A DNA stretch of 64,000 nucleotides from Candidatus Tepidiaquacellales bacterium UBA2330 (lineage in GTDB: Bacteria; Bacteroidota; Ignavibacteria; Tepidaquicellales; Tepidaquicellaceae): assembly GCA_002344965.1 (NCBI GenBank), contig DDUU01000021.1, positions 1-64,000 of the forward strand, given 5' to 3'. Below are positions 1 through 9,283 of the stretch, in pieces. A program made the position numbers and the translations under genes. The notes beneath the pieces are model-generated. The model was not told the origin of the DNA. It searched no databases and saw nothing but the letters and a program-made list of their open reading frames with translations. Position 1 is the first letter of the stretch. Every line of letters begins with the position of its first letter.

Positions 1-176
1 ACATTTAATTTGATTAAATGCGACATAGAATTTGCTCCGGAATGTGAATTGAAATTTAAAATGTATATGGTGTAATTTACAGTATGGATTGTTTTTTAAA
101 ACTGCAAACCCCGTTCAGTAATTATTCGGGTAACACAGTTTAAGAGAAATAAAATTTCAAACTAAATTTTAAAAAA

Positions 177-1748
177 TTGAAAACTCCTTCCGAAGATCTC
201 TGGAAACTTATTCATTCAATGAACATTTCCGAAAAAGGTTACTTTATAAAATTCGCGCGAAGGCATTCAAGTGTAAAAGAAAACAATTATGTAAAACTCT
301 TTGAAGCCGTTAACAGGCAGAAAGACGGATATGATGAGAATGAAATAAAGAAAATTTTTAAGGGGGAAAAATTTATAAAGCAGCTTACATCAGCAAAAAA
401 TTATCTGTATAATATGATTCTGAAAAGTCTTGTCAGTTACAATGATGATAAATCTACTGAAAGTATTCTTTCCAATATGAAAGAGCATTACACGATATTA
501 TTTCATAAAACTTTATTCGCGCAGGCGGAGACAATTCTTAACAGGGCAAAAAAACTTGCAGCTCAGGAAGAAAAATTTACAAAGCTGATTGATATACTGA
601 AGGATCAGAGAAATTTCGATTACAGAAAAATCGCCGGACCGGACTTTGATAAATACATAGACAAGTGCTTGAGTGAAGAGCTTGAAACAATTGAAAGACA
701 GAAAAATATTGCCGAATTCAATGCGCTTTATCTCAAGATGTCTTCGCTTTTTAAGAAAACAGGCATTGCCCGAAATACAAAAGATAAAAAGATGTTTGAA
801 GAGCTTGCGCGTCATCCGCTGATGAAAAGCGAAAGCGCAGCACGTTCTATACGCGCTAAAAATCTGTTTTACATTCTCAACTATCTTTTTTACTACTGCA
901 CGGACAATCAGGGAAAGGCATTTGACTTTACGGTAAAACGTCTTGAGCTTATTGAAAAAAATCCTCTGAAGACAGGCGGAGGCAAGAAGGAATATCTTTA
1001 CGCCTTAAGTGATGCGATCGCAATGTCTTATAATCTGAAAAAATACGATCTCTGTATATCTTATCTGAGGAAACAAAGAGAAGCCGGCGATGCCGCCGTG
1101 AAGACAAAGAATGATATTCCCAATTTTCCGGAAATGTATATTAAGTCGTACAGTTTCGAAATAAATATTTATATCATTTCGGGATTTTTCAGGGAAGGGC
1201 TTAAGATGGTAAATGAAGTGACCGGATGGCTGGAAAAATATACGGGTAAACTTAACAGATCCGAAGAACTTAAAGTAATCTACTCTATCGCTTATCTTTT
1301 TTTCGGAGCAGGTGAATATGAAAAATCTCTGTACTGGCTGAATAAAATTCTTAATGACCGTACTGAATACCGTATCGATTATAAAGCTTTTGCAAGATTA
1401 ATGAATCTTATTATACATTACGAACTTGAAAATTATGATCTGATAGAATATGAATTTAAATCCGTGAAAAGGTTTCTTTCAAAAAATGACAAGCTGTATG
1501 AATATGAGAACGTTACTCTTTCAGCCGTAAAAAATCTTGCATGGATATATGATAAAAAAGAGAAAAAATTATTTCTTGAAATGCTGAAGAAACAGCTTAC
1601 TGATATTATAAATAAAAGCGGTGAAAAAAAGGCTGCTGAGTATTTCGATCTTATATCATGGATTGACAGCAAGCTTGAAGGAATGAGTTTTTCCGACGTA
1701 ATAAAATCACGATCCAAAGTTAAACTATCCGATCTGAAGCTAAATTAA
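177..1748 (+). CDS. Hypothetical helical protein, Bacteroidota-type family
   Basis: 523 aa, Lys/Glu-rich, with no signal peptide or membrane segment, so probably cytoplasmic. The start is TTG. The N-terminus (LWKLIHSMNISEKGYF) resembles a family of uncharacterised Bacteroidota proteins that begin with a 'S-E-D/E-L-x-K-L-I-x-S-x-x-x-S-E-K-x-Y-F' segment; this similarity is from memory, not a search. The remainder is a series of predicted amphipathic helices with Tyr/Leu spacing reminiscent of TPR-like solenoids (for example around residues 355-420). It stands alone upstream of a secreted protein gene on the same strand, separated by about 100 bases. Function is not known. Confidence 0.75.
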   Translation: MKTPSEDLWKLIHSMNISEKGYFIKFARRHSSVKENNYVKLFEAVNRQKDGYDENEIKKIFKGEKFIKQLTSAKNYLYNMILKSLVSYNDDKSTESILSNMKEHYTILFHKTLFAQAETILNRAKKLAAQEEKFTKLIDILKDQRNFDYRKIAGPDFDKYIDKCLSEELETIERQKNIAEFNALYLKMSSLFKKTGIARNTKDKKMFEELARHPLMKSESAARSIRAKNLFYILNYLFYYCTDNQGKAFDFTVKRLELIEKNPLKTGGGKKEYLYALSDAIAMSYNLKKYDLCISYLRKQREAGDAAVKTKNDIPNFPEMYIKSYSFEINIYIISGFFREGLKMVNEVTGWLEKYTGKLNRSEELKVIYSIAYLFFGAGEYEKSLYWLNKILNDRTEYRIDYKAFARLMNLIIHYELENYDLIEYEFKSVKRFLSKNDKLYEYENVTLSAVKNLAWIYDKKEKKLFLEMLKKQLTDIINKSGEKKAAEYFDLISWIDSKLEGMSFSDVIKSRSKVKLSDLKLN

Positions 1749-1852
1749 GCTTTATCGATTTCTATGTTTTGAATCCTTTTGATTTTTTGCAAAAGTGTTT
1801 TAAAATTATTTTTGTGAAGTAATTTTAAAAACTAAAAAAAGAAGGAGAAAAC

Positions 1853-3310
1853 ATGAAAAACAAATCATGGCTAAAAGCAATAATTGTTAAAATATTCAGC
1901 GCAGTATTAATTCTTAATTTAAGCGGAAACATAAAAGCTGATCAGAGTGAAGCCCGGATTCTGAATCCTTTTAATCTGTTGTTTCCTCCGACAGGCATTA
2001 CATTTCTGTCAGAAACGGGAAACAATTCACCTGTTGACATAACATGGAGCAGCGCAGGCAGCGGCGCAGTAACATATAAATGGAAATTCGGAGCGCCGGG
2101 TATCGGATCCGTAATTTTAAGTCTGCCTTCGAATAACAGCGGAACCGCGACAACACTAACCGTAACTCCCGCTGCAGTGGACGGAATACTTGCTTCACTC
2201 GGACTTAATCCCGGAGATTCTGTTGCCGGACAATGGGCTGTATGGGCGTATGAAGGAAATGATTCTCTGAAGTCAACACAGACATTCAATATTACTTTCA
2301 AAAGAAAAGCGGTACTGAATCCATTTGCATTAGTATCGCCGCCGTCAGGTATCACTCTTGTCACATCTCCTGAAAATAATGCAAACGTAAATATCACATG
2401 GAGAAAATCAGTTAACGGCGCTAATTATAAATGGAAATTCGGAGCGCCGAATATAAACTCCGTGATTCTTATCGTACCGTCTAACGCTTCAGGTTCTGAC
2501 ACGGTTTTAACCGTAACTCCGGCTGCTGTCGACGGCATACTTGCTTCGCTGGGATTAAATCCGGGAGATTCGGTTTCCGGACAATGGGCTGTCTGGGCTT
2601 ATAACGGAACTGATTCACTAAAGTCAGATCAGACATTTTCCATCACATTCAGAAGAAGTGCATTGAGCGCATTCAGTCTTTTATTTCCTCCGACGGGAAT
2701 CACATTTCTGTCAAATCCGACAAACACGACTCCTGTTGATATAACATGGAGAAAGTCAGCGCCGGGCGTAACTTACAAATGGAAATTCGGAGCGCCGGGA
2801 GTAACTAACACAATACTTGATCTGCCATCTAATAACGGCGGAGCTGACACGGTTTTAACCGTAACTCCGGCTGCTGTTGACGGAATTCTTGCTTCGCTCG
2901 GACTTAATCCGGGTGATTCAGTGCAGGGACAATGGGCTGTCTGGGCTTATCTGAACGGCGACTCTCTGAAATCCGCGCAGACTTATAACATTACATTCAG
3001 ACGTGATAATCAGATAGGAATAAATCAGATTGGAACGGAAGTGCCTGAAAAATTTTCACTGTCTCAGAATTATCCGAACCCGTTCAATCCATCGACTAAA
3101 ATAAAATTCGGAATTGCAAAACAGGGATTTGTAACTTTAAGCGTAATGGATATTTCCGGAAGGGAAATAGAAAGACTAGTAAACGAAAACTTGTCAGCCG
3201 GAAATTATGAAGCGGTTTTTAACGGCAGCAATATTTCCAGCGGAGTTTATTTTTACAGAATACAGGCGGGTAATTTTACTGAAACAAAGAAATTTACTCT
3301 GATCAAATAA
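1853..3310 (+). CDS. Secreted protein with three SusE-like repeats and T9SS sorting domain
   Basis: 485 aa. It has an N-terminal signal peptide (residues 1-29, hydrophobic AVLILNLSG, ending near KAD) and three near-identical repeats of about 113 aa at residues 38-150, 155-267 and 272-383. Each repeat contains YKWKFGAP, LTVTPAAVDGILASLGLNPG and GQWAVWAY. The 'LN..L..LGL.PG...W.V.A' pattern recalls SusE-type outer-membrane domains (inference). Residues about 400-485 are a type IX secretion C-terminal sorting domain (SLSQNYPNPFNPSTKI, then SGVYFYRIQ and TKKFTLIK). The mature protein is expected on the cell surface or released. The repeats are also similar at DNA level, suggesting recent internal duplication. 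A GAAGGAGA ribosome-binding site precedes the ATG. Confidence 0.88.
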   Translation: MKNKSWLKAIIVKIFSAVLILNLSGNIKADQSEARILNPFNLLFPPTGITFLSETGNNSPVDITWSSAGSGAVTYKWKFGAPGIGSVILSLPSNNSGTATTLTVTPAAVDGILASLGLNPGDSVAGQWAVWAYEGNDSLKSTQTFNITFKRKAVLNPFALVSPPSGITLVTSPENNANVNITWRKSVNGANYKWKFGAPNINSVILIVPSNASGSDTVLTVTPAAVDGILASLGLNPGDSVSGQWAVWAYNGTDSLKSDQTFSITFRRSALSAFSLLFPPTGITFLSNPTNTTPVDITWRKSAPGVTYKWKFGAPGVTNTILDLPSNNGGADTVLTVTPAAVDGILASLGLNPGDSVQGQWAVWAYLNGDSLKSAQTYNITFRRDNQIGINQIGTEVPEKFSLSQNYPNPFNPSTKIKFGIAKQGFVTLSVMDISGREIERLVNENLSAGNYEAVFNGSNISSGVYFYRIQAGNFTETKKFTLIK

Positions 3311-3336
3311 ATCAGGTAAATCAATAACTCAAAAAT

Positions 3337-3372
3337 ATCCCTGCAGATCCCGTCTGCGGGGATGTTTTTTTA
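3337..3372 (+). terminator. Rho-independent terminator after the T9SS protein gene
   Basis: The arms atccctgcaga and tctgcggggat form an 11-bp stem with one G-T pair, followed by a run of T residues (gttttttta). It lies 27 bases after the stop codon of the upstream gene. The rest of the interval to 3595 is AT-rich with no gene that I can support. Confidence 0.8.
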
Positions 3373-3595
3373 GATAAAATTTTTTAATCTGACTACTCAA
3401 GATTTAAAATACCTGCCGGGTCTTTTTAATATGAATATATTAAACTCTTTAATATTTTCATATATGTTCAAATTAAATTAATTTTTTCTCAGTAGTGTCA
3501 CCGAAAATAATTTTTCAGGTTTATCTCGTTGAATCAGCCGCAAGAAATGAATCTAATAAATCATAGTTACAAATAATGCAGGGTCCTGTCTGAAA

Positions 3596-4171
3596 TCATT
3601 TACTGCGTTTTTTTTCATAGTGAAGAGCTATTACTCCGCAGGTAAATGTTTTTGTTTCTAAGAGATTCAGTTTAGTTATCTCGGTTACTCCTTTAAACAA
3701 AGGAATGCCCTCTCCCAGCAACACCGGATTAACAAATATCCAGAACTCGTCAATCAGTCCAAGACTTAATAATGAATGAGAAGCGGAAGGACTTCCAAAG
3801 ATAAGAATGTCTTTCCCGTCCTGTTCTTTTATTTTATTTATTCTGTCCGCAAGCTGATCGCTGATTACAATAGTATTGTCCTGTCCTTCTTTACTTAATG
3901 TCTTTGATAAAACAACTTTTGAAACTTTGCTGTACCATGCCGAATGTTCTTTGTCGTGTTTAGATGCGTTCGGTTTATTGCCGGCATCCGGCCAGTAACT
4001 CTGCATCATTTCATAAGTAACACGTCCGTACAGCGCAGTGTCAGCTTTTTCCGTCATCGTACCTACAAAGTCAAAAATCTCTTCATTTACATTTATCCAG
4101 TTTAACTCACCGTTAAGCCCCGCAGCAAATCCGTCAAGCGATGAGTGCATAAAAAAAATTAAGTTTCTCAA
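3596..4171 (-). CDS. Dihydrofolate reductase-family (RibD C-terminal) protein
   Basis: 191 aa, a typical length for the YyaP/YqjC group of RibD_C domain proteins, which share the fold of dihydrofolate reductase and riboflavin-pathway reductases. Recognisable segments are the N-terminal strand with SSLDGFAAG, the LYGRVTYEMM helix, VVLSKTL, DILIFGSPS (nucleotide-binding glycine region) and the C-terminal LLGEGIPLFKG. It is probably a cytoplasmic NADPH-dependent reductase; the substrate cannot be deduced. It is the most downstream of a set of small minus-strand genes whose products are typical of horizontally spread housekeeping-accessory proteins. Confidence 0.9.
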   Translation of the reverse strand: MRNLIFFMHSSLDGFAAGLNGELNWINVNEEIFDFVGTMTEKADTALYGRVTYEMMQSYWPDAGNKPNASKHDKEHSAWYSKVSKVVLSKTLSKEGQDNTIVISDQLADRINKIKEQDGKDILIFGSPSASHSLLSLGLIDEFWIFVNPVLLGEGIPLFKGVTEITKLNLLETKTFTCGVIALHYEKKRSK

Positions 4172-4392
4172 TTTGCAATTAGTTTTTATTTTAAAAAAGT
4201 TAGTACATTCGTTTTACTGTATGTAGTTAGAAGTAAAAAGACTTACTGGGTTTTGAAAACGTTAAAGAAGTTTATGCTGTGGCGGGGAATTTTAAAACGA
4301 ACCTGATTCGGACAATTTAACTTCCGCCCTGCAAAAAATATCTGTAATGCACGCAATCAATTCTGTTTATAAAATTGTGCCAGAAGCAGTTT

Positions 4393-4980
4393 TTATTTCC
4401 CGGCTGATATTTTCCCGATAAAAAATTTTCCCAATGGTGAGATTTCATAACCTATTGTATGGCTAATGGTTAAGCCTAAATTTTTTAGTTTTCGGATATT
4501 TAATTTCAGCCAATCCTTATCGAAACCTGTCAGCTTTGCAATACCTGAGGCATGTAAACCCGGGTTGTCATTTATCGCCAGTAAAATTTTTTTCGTCCAG
4601 CGCCCCTGCTTGCTGAGATTATCTAACCGTTCTAACTTTTCTTTTAAGTCGGTATACTGCGGCTCCGATAACCTGGTTTGTTCTCTTAATTTTATTCGCG
4701 GATCTGCGGAATGATAGCTGACAGATATTTTAAAAATTGTTCCCTTATTGTTTTTTGTAAAAGTTTTTATTAACTCCTCTTTGTCCGTAAATCCGGCATT
4801 AATTGCATCTGTATCGGTTATATTGTTTTCATTTACTGTTTCAACTTTACGGATTTCAATCTGTCCGATAGAAGTATTTAAAAGGCTTCCGGCTCTTACT
4901 GCAGCTTTTTGCCATCTGCGGAAAGCCAGTGTGATTTTCCCTGATTTTATTCCTTTTAAATGTATCTCTTTGAACAACAT
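4393..4980 (-). CDS. ASCH domain protein with C-terminal winged helix
   Basis: 195 aa. The N-terminal half (about residues 1-100) matches the ASCH fold: FKEIHLKGIKSGKITLAFRRW is followed by AGSLLNTSIGQIEI and a DAxxAGF segment, then a strand ending ADPRIKLRE. ASCH domains are related to PUA and are thought to bind RNA. The C-terminal half has a helix of charged residues and then a small winged-helix-like unit (GLHASGIAKLTGFDKDWLKLN through GYEISPLGKFFI). The combination suggests a nucleic-acid-binding regulatory protein; the target is unknown. Confidence 0.8.
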   Translation of the reverse strand: MLFKEIHLKGIKSGKITLAFRRWQKAAVRAGSLLNTSIGQIEIRKVETVNENNITDTDAINAGFTDKEELIKTFTKNNKGTIFKISVSYHSADPRIKLREQTRLSEPQYTDLKEKLERLDNLSKQGRWTKKILLAINDNPGLHASGIAKLTGFDKDWLKLNIRKLKNLGLTISHTIGYEISPLGKFFIGKISAGK

Positions 4981-5078
4981 AGTTTTTGACTCTTTAAAAG
5001 TTAAATGATCGGATCACTGGACTTATACAAACCGCTAATAAAATCTCTTTGGATGCAGACGGTGTTTCGGAATTATAT

Positions 5079-5444
5079 TTACGTTCCTCTTAAAATTTTT
5101 TCCATTTTTCTTCCTTTCGCCAGTTCATCTACCAGCTTGTCCAAATATCTTGCCTGTTTGGTTAAAGGATTTTCAATTTCCTCAATCCTGTAACCGCAGA
5201 TTACCCCTGTAATTAATTCTGCGTTTGGGTTCAGTTTCGCCCGCTTAAAGAAAGTTTCAAAAGTTACTTTCTCATCAATGAGTTTTTTCAGTTCTTTTTC
5301 ATCAAAACCGGTCAGCCACTTTATCACGTGATGCAGCTCGGCTTTTGTTCTGCCTTTGCTTTCGACCTTTGTTACGTAATGCGGATACACCGATGCGAAT
5401 ATCATTTTTGCAATACGCGCATCGTGTTCGGGTGTTGTTGTCAT
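5079..5444 (-). CDS. DUF2200 family protein
   Basis: 121 aa. I recognise the DUF2200 pattern: IAKMIFASVYPHYVTKVE, then GRTKAELHHVIKWLTGF, TFETFFKRA and a C-terminal GYRIEEIENPLTKQARYLD segment. It is a small soluble protein with no signal peptide. Members of the family are widespread in bacteria, have no established function, and usually sit among other small accessory genes, as here. Confidence 0.9.
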   Translation of the reverse strand: MTTTPEHDARIAKMIFASVYPHYVTKVESKGRTKAELHHVIKWLTGFDEKELKKLIDEKVTFETFFKRAKLNPNAELITGVICGYRIEEIENPLTKQARYLDKLVDELAKGRKMEKILRGT

Positions 5445-5578
5445 AATTTAAATTTAATTTTTAGTTTTCCTGTAAATGAATTCATTTGCCGCAATATTTT
5501 AAATCATCAATACTATAAAAGAATATTTATACGATTCTCTTTCCGGGCAATTAAGTCAATTAATATCTCTGACAAATT

Positions 5579-6055
5579 TTAAAGCTGTCTGTATCCTGAT
5601 TTTATATCCAATCCGTTTTGCAGGATTTTTTCAAACACGACTGCGGCAGCGGCTATTGTGAGAGAAATAAAAACCGTTATGATACTCACTGTTACAAAAC
5701 CCGCCGGGTCGTCATCTTTATTATGAAATAAAATTATATAAAGTCCTGCTGTTACAATTAAGATGCTCAATGCGATTGCGCAGTATTTTATACTCCTTAA
5801 AGTCATCACCGAGATTTGTGAAAACTCATTGCTTTTTCCGATATAACCGAGCAGTCTGAATGCCTTATAAAGCGCAATAAAAAACGGGACAGAAATGGCA
5901 TAGCAATACAGGATGAACGGATCAGAATAAATGCTGAACAGATCTAAGTTTGCGGCTCTGCCCTCTGTCAGCGGAAACCGAATCATGACTGCTATCGCCG
6001 TAACTCCGGTTAGTATTATAACTCCCTGAAGAAATATTGCTGATCTTTTTTTCAT
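5579..6055 (-). CDS. DUF2975 family membrane protein
   Basis: 158 aa with four membrane segments at about residues 8-25, 45-66, 90-110 and 121-143. The central segment ALYKAFRLLGYIGKSNEFS followed by LRSIKYCAI is the hallmark of DUF2975. In many bacteria such genes are paired with a small Cro/CI-type regulator gene. No such gene is adjacent here, so it seems to be a solitary copy. Inner-membrane location is expected; the role is unknown. Confidence 0.85.
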   Translation of the reverse strand: MKKRSAIFLQGVIILTGVTAIAVMIRFPLTEGRAANLDLFSIYSDPFILYCYAISVPFFIALYKAFRLLGYIGKSNEFSQISVMTLRSIKYCAIALSILIVTAGLYIILFHNKDDDPAGFVTVSIITVFISLTIAAAAVVFEKILQNGLDIKSGYRQL

Positions 6056-6126
6056 AATATAGTTTTTTTATTGTTACAGATATCTGATTCAATTGATGCC
6101 GTCAGCCGCTTAATCACATATTGCTG

Positions 6127-6864
6127 TCAGCGCAGGTTTTTTTCTTTAAGTTCTCCTGCCAGTTTTATTGAATGTTCTAATGAGTTATTGTTATCCCAGT
6201 CGTGATGCGAAACGATTATGAATTCCGGATCAGGACATTTTCTCTGAACTTTTTTCAGAGTCTCTTCATATTCCAAAACGTTTGCATCTCCAAGGTAACC
6301 TAAATCCGTTGCATCAACTCCTTTAATCAAACAGCCGCCGTAAAGTATTTTCTCACTTTCAAACCAGACTATTATATTATCTGCTGTATGACCTTCCCCG
6401 GGATAATATACTTCAAATGAATGCTGTCCGACAGTGAAAACCGTGTCTTTCATCATTAAAAACTCTGCTCTTTTTTTGTTATTCTTTTTACTCAGTTCAT
6501 CTGTAAGGACAGTCGTATAAGTTTTAATACCCTGTTTTTTATAATAATCAAGACCTTCGGTTCTGTCACTGTGCCAGTGTGTCGCAATGCAGATTATCAC
6601 ATTCTTATCATGCTTCTGTTTTATGCTGTCAAGCAAAGGCTGAAATTGCGTTGTGTCCCAGGGTGTGTCAAACAAAACAGCTCCGCTGTCTGTCAGGACA
6701 TACATTCCGTTCGCCGGTATTTTATTGCCTTCGTAATTGCTGTAAGTCGTATAAATATAAAAGTCGCCGGTTAAATGTGAGATTTTAAGATTTTCTTCCT
6801 TAGTCTGACCGAAAATATTTTTCAGTGAGAAGATTAATGTTAAAATAAAAATAATTATGCGCAT
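6127..6864 (-). CDS. Subclass B1-like metallo-beta-lactamase
   Basis: 245 aa with an N-terminal signal sequence (residues 1-19, ending IFGQ), implying periplasmic export. All B1 zinc-ligand positions can be read: H96-x-H98-x-D100-R101 (HWHSDR), H159 in GEGHTADN followed by IIVWF, C178 in LYGGCLIK, and H221 in VSHHDW. The Asn after GxGHxxD, the LYGGC segment and the total length are characteristic of B1 enzymes such as BlaB, IND and CGB from Bacteroidota. Those enzymes hydrolyse beta-lactams with two zinc ions; activity here is inferred from motifs only. One oddity is that the usual Gly before the last ligand is replaced by His (HH). The neighbours are VOC-family proteins and a DUF2975 protein, with no sign of a dedicated regulator. 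Confidence 0.88.
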   Translation of the reverse strand: MRIIIFILTLIFSLKNIFGQTKEENLKISHLTGDFYIYTTYSNYEGNKIPANGMYVLTDSGAVLFDTPWDTTQFQPLLDSIKQKHDKNVIICIATHWHSDRTEGLDYYKKQGIKTYTTVLTDELSKKNNKKRAEFLMMKDTVFTVGQHSFEVYYPGEGHTADNIIVWFESEKILYGGCLIKGVDATDLGYLGDANVLEYEETLKKVQRKCPDPEFIIVSHHDWDNNNSLEHSIKLAGELKEKNLR

Positions 6865-6922
6865 TCTGTATTATTGTCTGTTCGTATGTAATATTTTTAA
6901 AAATTAGTTCTAGTATCAGAAA

Positions 6923-7375
6923 TTATTTTTTTGAAATATCTTCCGCAAGTCCGATTAAAATTCCTTCGACGCCTCGGATGTAGCAAAGCCGGTAAATGTT
7001 TTGATAATTAACTATTTCGCCGACAAGCTCGGCTCCGTGTTTTATCAGTCTGGAAACCAGTTCATCAATATTTTCAACAGCGAACATAACCCGCAGATAA
7101 CCGAGTGAGTTCACGGGAGCAGTTCTGTGATCAGTTACTGTGTCCGGCGAAAGAAACCGTGAAAGTTCAAGCCGGCTTTGTCCGTCCGGAGTAACCATCA
7201 TCGCAATTTCCACTGACTGCTTGCCCAGCCCGGTTACGCGTCCCGCCCATTCACCTTCAACCATTGACCGTCCTTCTAGCGTAAGTCCAAGTTCGGTAAA
7301 AAATGAAATTGCATCCTCAAGCGATTCCACAACGATGCCGGTATTGTGCAAGCTTAATGAATTATTTTTTGTCAT
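6923..7375 (-). CDS. VOC-family (glyoxalase/dioxygenase-like) protein
   Basis: 150 aa with the paired beta-alpha-beta-beta-beta modules of the vicinal oxygen chelate superfamily. It has an N-terminal LHNTGIVVESLEDAISFFTE with a metal-ligand His, then VEIAMMVTPDG and LELSRF. The second module starts LGYLRVMFAVENIDELVSRL and ends GVEGILIGLAE. The family includes glyoxalases, bleomycin-resistance proteins and dioxygenases, so the substrate cannot be told. It lies 13 bases downstream of a second VOC gene, so the two are probably co-transcribed. Confidence 0.88.
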   Translation of the reverse strand: MTKNNSLSLHNTGIVVESLEDAISFFTELGLTLEGRSMVEGEWAGRVTGLGKQSVEIAMMVTPDGQSRLELSRFLSPDTVTDHRTAPVNSLGYLRVMFAVENIDELVSRLIKHGAELVGEIVNYQNIYRLCYIRGVEGILIGLAEDISKK

Positions 7376-7388
7376 AAGAAAATTTCAT

Positions 7389-7850
7389 TTAAAAATCAGC
7401 AATGATAAGTTTTTTCATGCCCATCATTTTTTTAAATGCCCCGGGTTTTTTGCTAAGATCTTCCCAGTTTTCCGGGCATACCTGCCAGCTCAGTCCGTAT
7501 TTGTCTTTCAGCCAGCCGCAAACGCTTTCCTCGCCGCCGTTTGCCGTGAGAGCATTCCAGTAGTAGTCAATTTCTCCCTGGTCTTTACAGGGTATCATCA
7601 ATGAAATTGCTTCAGTGAATTTGAAAAACGGTCCGGCGTTGATGCCGATGAAACGCATTCCCAATATTTCAAATTCAACTGTCAGAATTTTTCCTGCAAA
7701 GTCTTTCTGAAAGTCAGCAAGACCGTCGGCTTCTGTCAAAGGATAATAAGTAGTGTTAATCAATTTTCCGTCCTTGAAAATTGACAGGTAATAATCGGCA
7801 GCTTCTTTTGCGTTGCCGTCAAACCAAAGGTTAGGAATTATTTTTTGCAT
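7389..7850 (-). CDS. PhnB-like VOC protein
   Basis: 153 aa. Matches the PhnB / 3-dmu-9_3-mt branch of the VOC superfamily: IIPNLWFDGNAKEAADYYLS at the N-terminus, VEFEILGMRFIGINAGP, the EAISLMIPCKDQ segment, IDYYWNALTANGG, and the signature CGWLKDKYGLSWQVCP. Despite the old database name, members are not proven methyltransferases. It is the first gene of a two-gene VOC unit on the minus strand. Its promoter region (bases above 7850) is occupied by repeat cluster 1. Confidence 0.9.
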   Translation of the reverse strand: MQKIIPNLWFDGNAKEAADYYLSIFKDGKLINTTYYPLTEADGLADFQKDFAGKILTVEFEILGMRFIGINAGPFFKFTEAISLMIPCKDQGEIDYYWNALTANGGEESVCGWLKDKYGLSWQVCPENWEDLSKKPGAFKKMMGMKKLIIADF

Positions 7851-7906
7851 GTTGTTGATATTAATTTAGTTTATCAAATATATGAAGTTTGTTTGATTTG
7901 TTGTAT

Positions 7907-8695
7907 CCATTGAGTCTCCCGCATGAAATGAATCTCTGGATTTATGTGAATCCTGCGCGGGGACTCAATGGGAAAGTGTATACGCGCTGAGTCCCCGCGA
8001 AAATTTACCGTGTAATTATTCACTGTCAGTGCGGGTGACTCAGCACAAACAACATTTACTGTTGTGTCCATTGGGTCTCCCTCATGAATTGAATCTCTGG
8101 ATTTATGTGAATCTTGTGCGGGGACTCAATGGAAAAGTGTACATGCGCTGAGTCCCCGCGAAAATTCACAGTGTAATTATTCACTGTCAGTGCGGGTGAC
8201 TCAGCACGAACAACATTTACTGTTGTATCCATTGAGTCTCCCGCATGAATTAAATCTCTGGATTTATGTGAATCTTGTCCGGGGACTGTTGTATCCATTG
8301 AGTCTCCCGCATGAAATGAATCTCTGGATTTATGTGAATCCTGCGCGGGGACTCAATGGGAAATTGTATATGCGCTGAGTCCCCGCGAAAATTCACCGTG
8401 TAATTATTCACTGTCAGTGCGGGTGACTCAGCACAAACAACATTTACTGTTGTATCCATTGAGTCTCCCGCATGAAATGAATCTCTGGATTTATGTGAAT
8501 CTTGCGCGGGGACTGTTGTGTCCATTGAGTCTCCCGCTTGAATTAAATATCAGGATTTATGTAAATCTTGCGCGGGGACTCAATGGGAAAGTGTATACGC
8601 GCTGAGTCCCCGCGAAAATTTACCGTGAATTTATTCACTGTCAGTGCGGGTGACTCAGCACGAACAACAGTGAATCCAGCGCGGGGACTCAATGG
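7907..8695. repeat. Hairpin repeat cluster 1 (alternating A and B units)
   Basis: A units (65 bp) run from ccattgagtctcccgc to gcggggactcaatgg, which pair as the arms of a hairpin. B units (59 bp) run from gctgagtccccgc to gcgggtgactcagc, likewise self-complementary. Positions: A 7907-7971, B 7986-8044, A 8068-8132, B 8147-8205, truncated A' 8229-8286, A 8295-8359, B 8374-8432, A' 8456-8513, A 8522-8586, B 8601-8659, and an A right-end remnant to 8695. A-to-B linkers are 14 bp. Linkers from B to the next A are 23 bp and contain aacaacatttactgttgt, itself a short inverted repeat. The A' copies lack the right arm and are followed after 8 bp by another A. The open frames through this region follow the repeat period and are not credible genes. 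Confidence 0.93.
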
Positions 8696-8762
8696 AAGCC
8701 CGCACAAACAACAAAGACAATTTGTGTTTCTTACGCTTATATTGTTAATTTTTTATAACACT

Positions 8763-9221
8763 TTACTGTTCACAAATTTCTTTCAGCTTATCGAGCGCTT
8801 TCGGAAAGCTCTGGCTCATATAATCTACAAAATCTTCCGTGGTATCTAAATCAACAGTAACGGTTGTAATTCCGTTTTTTTCTTCGAAGGAATAGTTTTC
8901 AAATCCGTTCGCCCATTTTTCCACTTCCGGTCCTTCCGTAATTTCCCTGTCAGCTTTTAAAAGTCCGTAATGCTGAATCGAAACAAACCGGTTGGGAATG
9001 TTTTCAGCAATCCTCGAAACCATTCCTCCCTTTTCACCTTTTTCATCTGTTCCGACAAAATGAATTTTATCTCCTTTATTCCATCCTCCTTCATATGTCG
9101 ATGTCGGGTTGAATAAAGAAGTCCATTGCTCATAGGTTGATTTGCTTTTTGTGCCAAGCATAATTTCATATACTCTGGCAGCAGGGGCATTGACGCTCAC
9201 TTTGAATTGTAATTTTTTCAT
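8763..9221 (-). CDS. SRPBCC (AHSA1/START-like) family protein
   Basis: 152 aa. It starts MKKLQFKVSVNAPAARVYEI, the typical first strand and helix of SRPBCC domains. It continues with YEGGWNKGDKIHFVG, a GGMVSRI strand, RFVSIQHYG and GITTVTVDLDTTEDF, and ends in the long C-terminal helix MSQSFPKALDKLKEICE. The family has a hydrophobic ligand-binding helix-grip fold; the ligand is unknown. It is transcribed toward repeat cluster 1, which begins about 70 bases beyond its stop. Confidence 0.9.
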   Translation of the reverse strand: MKKLQFKVSVNAPAARVYEIMLGTKSKSTYEQWTSLFNPTSTYEGGWNKGDKIHFVGTDEKGEKGGMVSRIAENIPNRFVSIQHYGLLKADREITEGPEVEKWANGFENYSFEEKNGITTVTVDLDTTEDFVDYMSQSFPKALDKLKEICEQ

Positions 9222-9283
9222 ATTAATAATATTTATTTAAATTAATCTTTCGGGTTTTTATTTTTTGTAAAAATCAAATGTCG

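Noticed and set aside
7874..8849. Several open frames of 60-95 codons on both strands
   Set aside because: They follow repeat units A and B exactly, occur with near-identical sequence at three loci in changing frames, and have no family or ribosome-site support. Treated as repeat artefacts.
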